A DNA stretch of 11,285 bases. Origin: an uncultured Caryophanales bacterium (GTDB lineage: Bacteria; Bacillota_I; Bacilli_A; Acholeplasmatales; Anaeroplasmataceae). The stretch spans positions 1 to 11,285 of the forward strand of contig CAKZZJ010000101.1 of the NCBI GenBank assembly GCA_937885165.1. Reading direction: 5' to 3'. A model generated the notes under the pieces. That model was not told the DNA's origin. It ran no database searches and saw only the letters and a program-made list of their open reading frames with translations. Position numbers and translations under genes: made by a program. Shown here piece by piece: positions 8,780-11,285 of this stretch. Positions within the stretch are counted from its first letter, which is position 1. Every line of letters starts with the position of its first letter.

Positions 8780-9048
8780 GTTTTGCTTTTGAAAATATGT
8801 GATAATTACAGATATAAAGTGGCAGGAAAATATTTGGCATTAAGGACCCTGGATACAAATTATTGTTCCTGTCTCTTTTTAATTTAATGTTTTAATTATG
8901 TAGATATAAATTATTGAATTTTTCTACCTTTTTTTTAATATATGATAGATTAACTGTACCAACTCCTTTTACAACGACAAGTATAGAAAACTAAAAAAGT
9001 GTAAAAATATGTTTTGAACCTAAAATATAGTGTAAGCCGTAGTATTTT
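8780..9048. other. AT-rich noncoding stretch between converging coding regions
   Basis: Apart from the possible terminator at 8821-8880 I see no gene. A minus-strand stretch at 8892-8990 is open for 32 codons with protein-like composition, but it has no start codon and is preceded by a stop. It may be a gene remnant or chance. Confidence 0.5.
8821..8880 (+). terminator. Possible terminator of the giant gene
   Basis: GGCAGGAA (8821-8828) can pair with TTCCTGTC (8866-8873) over 8 bp with one G-U pair, followed by CTTTTT. It starts 42 bases after the TAA. The 37-base loop is unusually large for an intrinsic terminator, so the call is tentative. Confidence 0.4.
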
Positions 9049-9091
9049 AAAAAAGGTGCAAAATGATAAAAGCTTTATCAATTTTGCACCT
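9049..9091 (-). terminator. Intrinsic terminator for the minus-strand D2 cassette
   Basis: AGGTGCAAAAT (9054-9064) pairs perfectly with ATTTTGCACCT (9081-9091). GATAAA/TTTATC extend the stem past a one-base bulge to a three-base AGC loop. Read on the minus strand, the hairpin is followed by six T (A's at 9049-9054). It lies 28 bases beyond the minus-strand stop, and on the plus strand no T-tract follows. It therefore serves transcription through D2, which is expected mainly when the segment is inverted. Confidence 0.75.
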
Positions 9092-9119
9092 AGTTAACTA
9101 AATTAAATATGTTGGTTTT

Positions 9120-9608
9120 TCAATATATATATATAATAGTTAAAGATTCAAAAGAGGTATTGCTTGTCATAGTACTTGTCCCATAAAATCTTACTTTATA
9201 CGTGCCGTTTTCTTCTAAATCATATTTTTTATCAACGCCACTACTTGATGCAACATTATCAGTTAAAATTAAAACTTCGTCATTAAAAATTTTTATGGAT
9301 ACATACCTTGAATTTCCCTGAGTATTTATGGATTTAAATTCGATTGTACCATACCCAATCATTGTAAATTTGAATTCAACGTATTCAGAATCAGGGTTAG
9401 ATTCTCCGCATCTATTTATGTTATATTTGTTACTCGAATATGCTCCGATGTTGCTTCTACTATAATTATTAGTAACCACTAGTGACAACGAATTTTCTGA
9501 AATTTCATCCATTTTACTGCATTCTCCAGTCCCACCATTCTTGCTTACAGAAGGTAAAGAAGTTGTAAACAAATAAGTGTTTTCAATGAGCCACTTTGCA
9601 TAAAGTGT
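9120..9608 (-). CDS. Silent alternative C-terminal cassette (B-repeat end plus domain D2), no start codon
   Basis: Read on the minus strand, the frame opens just after a TAG with TLYAKW (the closing motif of a B-repeat, within the inverted repeat), continues LIENTY and then domain D2, and stops at TGA 162 codons later. D2 matches D1 of the giant protein along its whole length: NTYxFxTxLPxVxKNGG, YSSNKY, NPDxEY(V/I)E, RYVSIK, TYKVRFYG and SFESLTI. By eye this is about 40% amino-acid identity and about 60% at the DNA level just past the repeat. There is no ATG and no upstream RBS or promoter; a TTG at 9572 would be a start in mid-domain and is unlikely. I read it as a promoterless 3' end, expressed only when inversion joins it to the giant gene. 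The alternative is a relic of an inverted duplicate gene, but the fully open frame and intact terminator argue against simple decay. Confidence 0.7.
   Translation of the reverse strand, partial: TLYAKWLIENTYLFTTSLPSVSKNGGTGECSKMDEISENSLSLVVTNNYSRSNIGAYSSNKYNINRCGESNPDSEYVEFKFTMIGYGTIEFKSINTQGNSRYVSIKIFNDEVLILTDNVASSSGVDKKYDLEENGTYKVRFYGTSTMTSNTSFESLTIIYIY
9123..9135. repeat. (AT)n microsatellite at the end of the D2 cassette
   Basis: Thirteen bases of alternating AT encode the final Ile/Tyr residues of D2 just before its TGA. A change of one AT unit would shift the frame and replace the stop with a slightly longer tail. Confidence 0.7.
9591..9608 (-). repeat. Right inverted repeat, proposed recombination site
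   Basis: CCACTTTGCATAAAGTGT on the plus strand is the exact reverse complement of 8021-8038. On the minus strand it encodes TLYAKW in the D2 frame, directly after an in-frame TAG, so homology to the giant gene begins exactly at this element. Confidence 0.65.
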
Positions 9609-9613
9609 CTAAC

Positions 9614-9642
9614 TTTACAAAAACAAAAATTAAAAGTTTAAT
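9614..9642 (+). promoter_or_regulatory. Probable sigma-A promoter of the dipeptidase gene
   Basis: TTTACA (9614-9619) and TTTAAT (9637-9642) are separated by 17 bp; each matches consensus at 5 of 6 bases. This implies a leader of about 70 bases. An alternative is an extended -10, TGCTAAAAT (9657-9665), with a weak -35. The -35 lies 5 bases outside the right inverted repeat and faces away from it. Confidence 0.5.
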
Positions 9643-9700
9643 TAATAATTCAACTATGCTAAAATAATCAATTGAATAAATAATTAAATTGTTTTAATAA

Positions 9701-9707
9701 GAAAGGA
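9701..9707 (+). promoter_or_regulatory. Ribosome-binding site of the dipeptidase gene
   Basis: GAAAGGA, 11 bases before ATG at 9719. It supports this start, whose product begins MPCTTI with the family's N-terminal Cys. Confidence 0.7.
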
Positions 9708-9718
9708 AATAGATATTT

Positions 9719-11158
9719 ATGCCATGTACAACAATATTAGTAGGTAAAAAAGCAAGCTATGATGGTTCAACTATGATAGCTAGAAATGATGATGGTGGAT
9801 TTGATGAGAAAAAACTAATAGTAGTAGATCCTAAAAAATCACCTAAGAAATATAAAAGTAAGATAGGACATCTAGAAATAGAGTTACCTGAAAAAGCATA
9901 TAGATATACATCTACACCAAGCGTAAATCTAGAACATGGAATTTGGGCAGCTAATGGAATTAATGAAAAGAATGTAGCTATGACAGCTACAGAAACCATC
10001 ACATCAAATATGCGAGTAGTTGGTGCTGATCCATATGTTATAGGTAAAGATAAGAAAACTCCATGGGGAATAGGTGAAGAAGATTTAGTAGTATTAGTAT
10101 TACCTTATATATCTACAGCAAGAGAAGGAGTTATACGTCTTGGTTCATTGCTTGAAAAATATGGGACATATGAAGCTAATGGTATAGCATTTTCTGATGA
10201 AAATGAGATATGGTGGCTAGAAACTATAGGTGGACATCATTTTATCGCAAGAAGAGTAAAAGATGAAGAATATGTTATAATGCCTAATCAGTTTGGACTT
10301 GATACATTTGATTTAGATGATGCATTCGGAAAAGAAAAAGAAAATATATGTTCTAAAGATTTAAAAGAATTTATTAAAGATAATCATTTAGATTGCAATA
10401 CTGATGGTATATTTAATCCAAGAAAGATATTTGGTTCTCATACAGACCAAGATCATGTATATAACACGCCTAGAGCGTGGTATATGGCAAGATATTTTAA
10501 TCCTAGAACTTATAAGTGGGATGGCAATGATGCTGATTTTACACCAGAATCAGATGATATACCTTGGTCATTAGTGCCAGAAAGAAAAATAGGAGTAGAT
10601 GAAGTAAAATATATATTATCATCATACTTTCAGGGTACAGAATATAATCCTTATTCAAAAGGTGATAAAAAAGGAATGTATCGTTCTATAGGTATAAATA
10701 GAACTGGAGTTATGGCTATATTACAAATAAGAGGATATATGCCAGATGATATTAAAGCATTAGAATGGATTTGTTTTGGTTCTAATGCATTTAATACCAT
10801 ACTTCCGATATATACTAATGTAGGTGATATGCCAGCATATATTAAAAATACAACATTAAGAGTAGATTCTAATAATTTCTACTGGGCATCAAGATTAATT
10901 GGCGCACTTGCTGATCCTTGGTATGGATCTTCAATACAAATTATAGAAAGATACCAAGGTAAAACACTTGCTGAAGGACAAAGATTAATAAATAAATATG
11001 ATAAGAAATTTATAGAAGAAAAAGATACTAAATTACTTGTTAAAGCAAATGAAGAAATATGCACTATGGGTAAAGCTGAAACGGATAAAACTTTAGCTCA
11101 GGTTTTAAAAGTCTCATCTATGCATATGAAAAATGGTTATAATAGGTCAGATAATTAA
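9719..11158 (+). CDS. pepD: Peptidase family C69 dipeptidase (PepD/PepDA-like), cytoplasmic
   Basis: The 479-residue product matches the usual length and N-terminal pattern of C69 dipeptidases, Ntn-hydrolases that cleave a broad range of dipeptides in peptide-nitrogen recycling. The start reads MPCTTILVGKKASYDGSTMI followed by ARNDD. Cys3 is the expected nucleophile, and the RNDD segment near residues 22-25 is family-typical. Other family-like stretches are GADPY (about residue 102), GIGEEDLV, GIAFSDENEIWWLETIGGHH (about 155-175), NTPRAWYMARYFNP (about 249-262) and PWSLVPERKIG (about 281-291). No signal peptide or membrane segment is seen, so it acts in the cytoplasm; exposing Cys3 would require loss of Met-Pro. 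It has its own promoter and RBS and appears monocistronic in the window. Functional linkage to the giant protein is not indicated. Confidence 0.9.
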   Translation: MPCTTILVGKKASYDGSTMIARNDDGGFDEKKLIVVDPKKSPKKYKSKIGHLEIELPEKAYRYTSTPSVNLEHGIWAANGINEKNVAMTATETITSNMRVVGADPYVIGKDKKTPWGIGEEDLVVLVLPYISTAREGVIRLGSLLEKYGTYEANGIAFSDENEIWWLETIGGHHFIARRVKDEEYVIMPNQFGLDTFDLDDAFGKEKENICSKDLKEFIKDNHLDCNTDGIFNPRKIFGSHTDQDHVYNTPRAWYMARYFNPRTYKWDGNDADFTPESDDIPWSLVPERKIGVDEVKYILSSYFQGTEYNPYSKGDKKGMYRSIGINRTGVMAILQIRGYMPDDIKALEWICFGSNAFNTILPIYTNVGDMPAYIKNTTLRVDSNNFYWASRLIGALADPWYGSSIQIIERYQGKTLAEGQRLINKYDKKFIEEKDTKLLVKANEEICTMGKAETDKTLAQVLKVSSMHMKNGYNRSDN

Positions 11159-11285
11159 AATTTAATTTATGTTATAACATTTCAAAAAGAAAAGAAGTAT
11201 TGTAATTATGAAAATAATTGATAATTAGATATATTTATATTTTTTTAAAATTATTAATTATATTTATACATTCATTTAATTTATC
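11159..11285. other. AT-rich intergenic end of window
   Basis: I see no gene. A weak A/T-only hairpin (AATTAT-GAAA-ATAATT, 11204-11219) is followed about 20 bases later by a T-run near 11240. It could be a poor terminator for the dipeptidase gene, but I cannot support it firmly. Confidence 0.4.

Larger units (their letters stand above)
8039..9590. mobile_element. Proposed invertible DNA segment (C-terminal switch)
   Basis: 1552 bp bounded by the 18-bp inverted repeats. It holds, head to head in opposite directions, two alternative 3' ends for the giant gene: D1 plus tail (+) and D2 (-). Each is followed by a terminator candidate in its own direction. Both frames cross the repeat in the same phase, so inversion would yield an uninterrupted fusion ending about 156 residues after TLYAKW instead of 246. 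No recombinase gene lies inside or beside it in this window. The arrangement is seen directly; the inversion itself is inferred. Confidence 0.6.

Noticed and set aside
8892..8990. Minus-strand 32-codon open stretch reading VVVKGVGTVNLSYIKKKV and ending NLYLHN
   Set aside because: It looks protein-like but has no start codon, is preceded by a stop and has no recognisable homologue from memory. It may be the remnant tail of a lost gene; too short to call.
9120..9572. Minus-strand frame as an independent small gene starting at TTG 9572
   Set aside because: The homology to the giant protein extends upstream of this TTG to TLYAKW, and no RBS precedes it. The start would cut into the domain, so a start-less cassette fits better.
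11204..11246. Terminator after the dipeptidase gene
   Set aside because: The only hairpin is six A/T pairs around GAAA, and the T-run lies about 20 bases further on; too weak in such AT-rich DNA.

Overview
The window is very AT-rich and codes in a low-GC Gram-positive style. All tryptophans in the long genes are TGG, and there is a clear AAAGGA ribosome-binding site. B-repeat ('GYTFxGW...LYAxW') proteins and a cytoplasmic C69 dipeptidase of the PepD type suggest an uncultured gut Firmicute or Tenericutes-like Bacilli (Erysipelotrichia/RF39-type). This placement is an inference; no taxonomic marker gene is present.

Layout. Positions 2-8779 (+) hold the 3' part (2925 codons, start outside the window) of a giant extracellular-type protein. 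It has about 24 InlB-type B-repeats (Listeria-Bacteroides repeat family), interrupted by beta-rich domains. These are domain A (389-796), three related copies of domain B (2117-2569, 3635-4138, 6845-7333), one jelly-roll-like domain C (5252-5947), a C-terminal domain D1 (8039-8500) and a last Ig-like tail (8501-8776). Positions 8780-9119 are noncoding, with a possible terminator for the giant gene and a strong intrinsic terminator pointing the other way. Positions 9120-9608 (-) hold a start-less open frame that encodes the last six residues of a B-repeat followed by D2, a diverged homologue of D1. Positions 9609-9718 hold a promoter and RBS for a C69-family dipeptidase gene (9719-11158, +). 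The rest is AT-rich noncoding sequence.

Main discovery. The giant gene and the minus-strand D2 cassette share an exact 18-bp inverted repeat, ACACTTTATGCAAAGTGG, at 8021-8038 and (inverted) at 9591-9608. It encodes TLYAKW in phase in both copies. It is itself a dyad, CACTTT-ATGC-AAAGTG, with an asymmetric centre, as expected of a site-specific recombination site. Inverting the 1552 bp between the repeats would remove D1 plus tail (246 aa) from the giant protein and fuse D2 (156 aa, with its own terminator) in frame. I propose that this is a phase-variable, shufflon-like C-terminal switch of a giant surface protein. No recombinase is encoded in the window, so it would have to act in trans. The dipeptidase and its promoter lie just outside the switch and should be unaffected.
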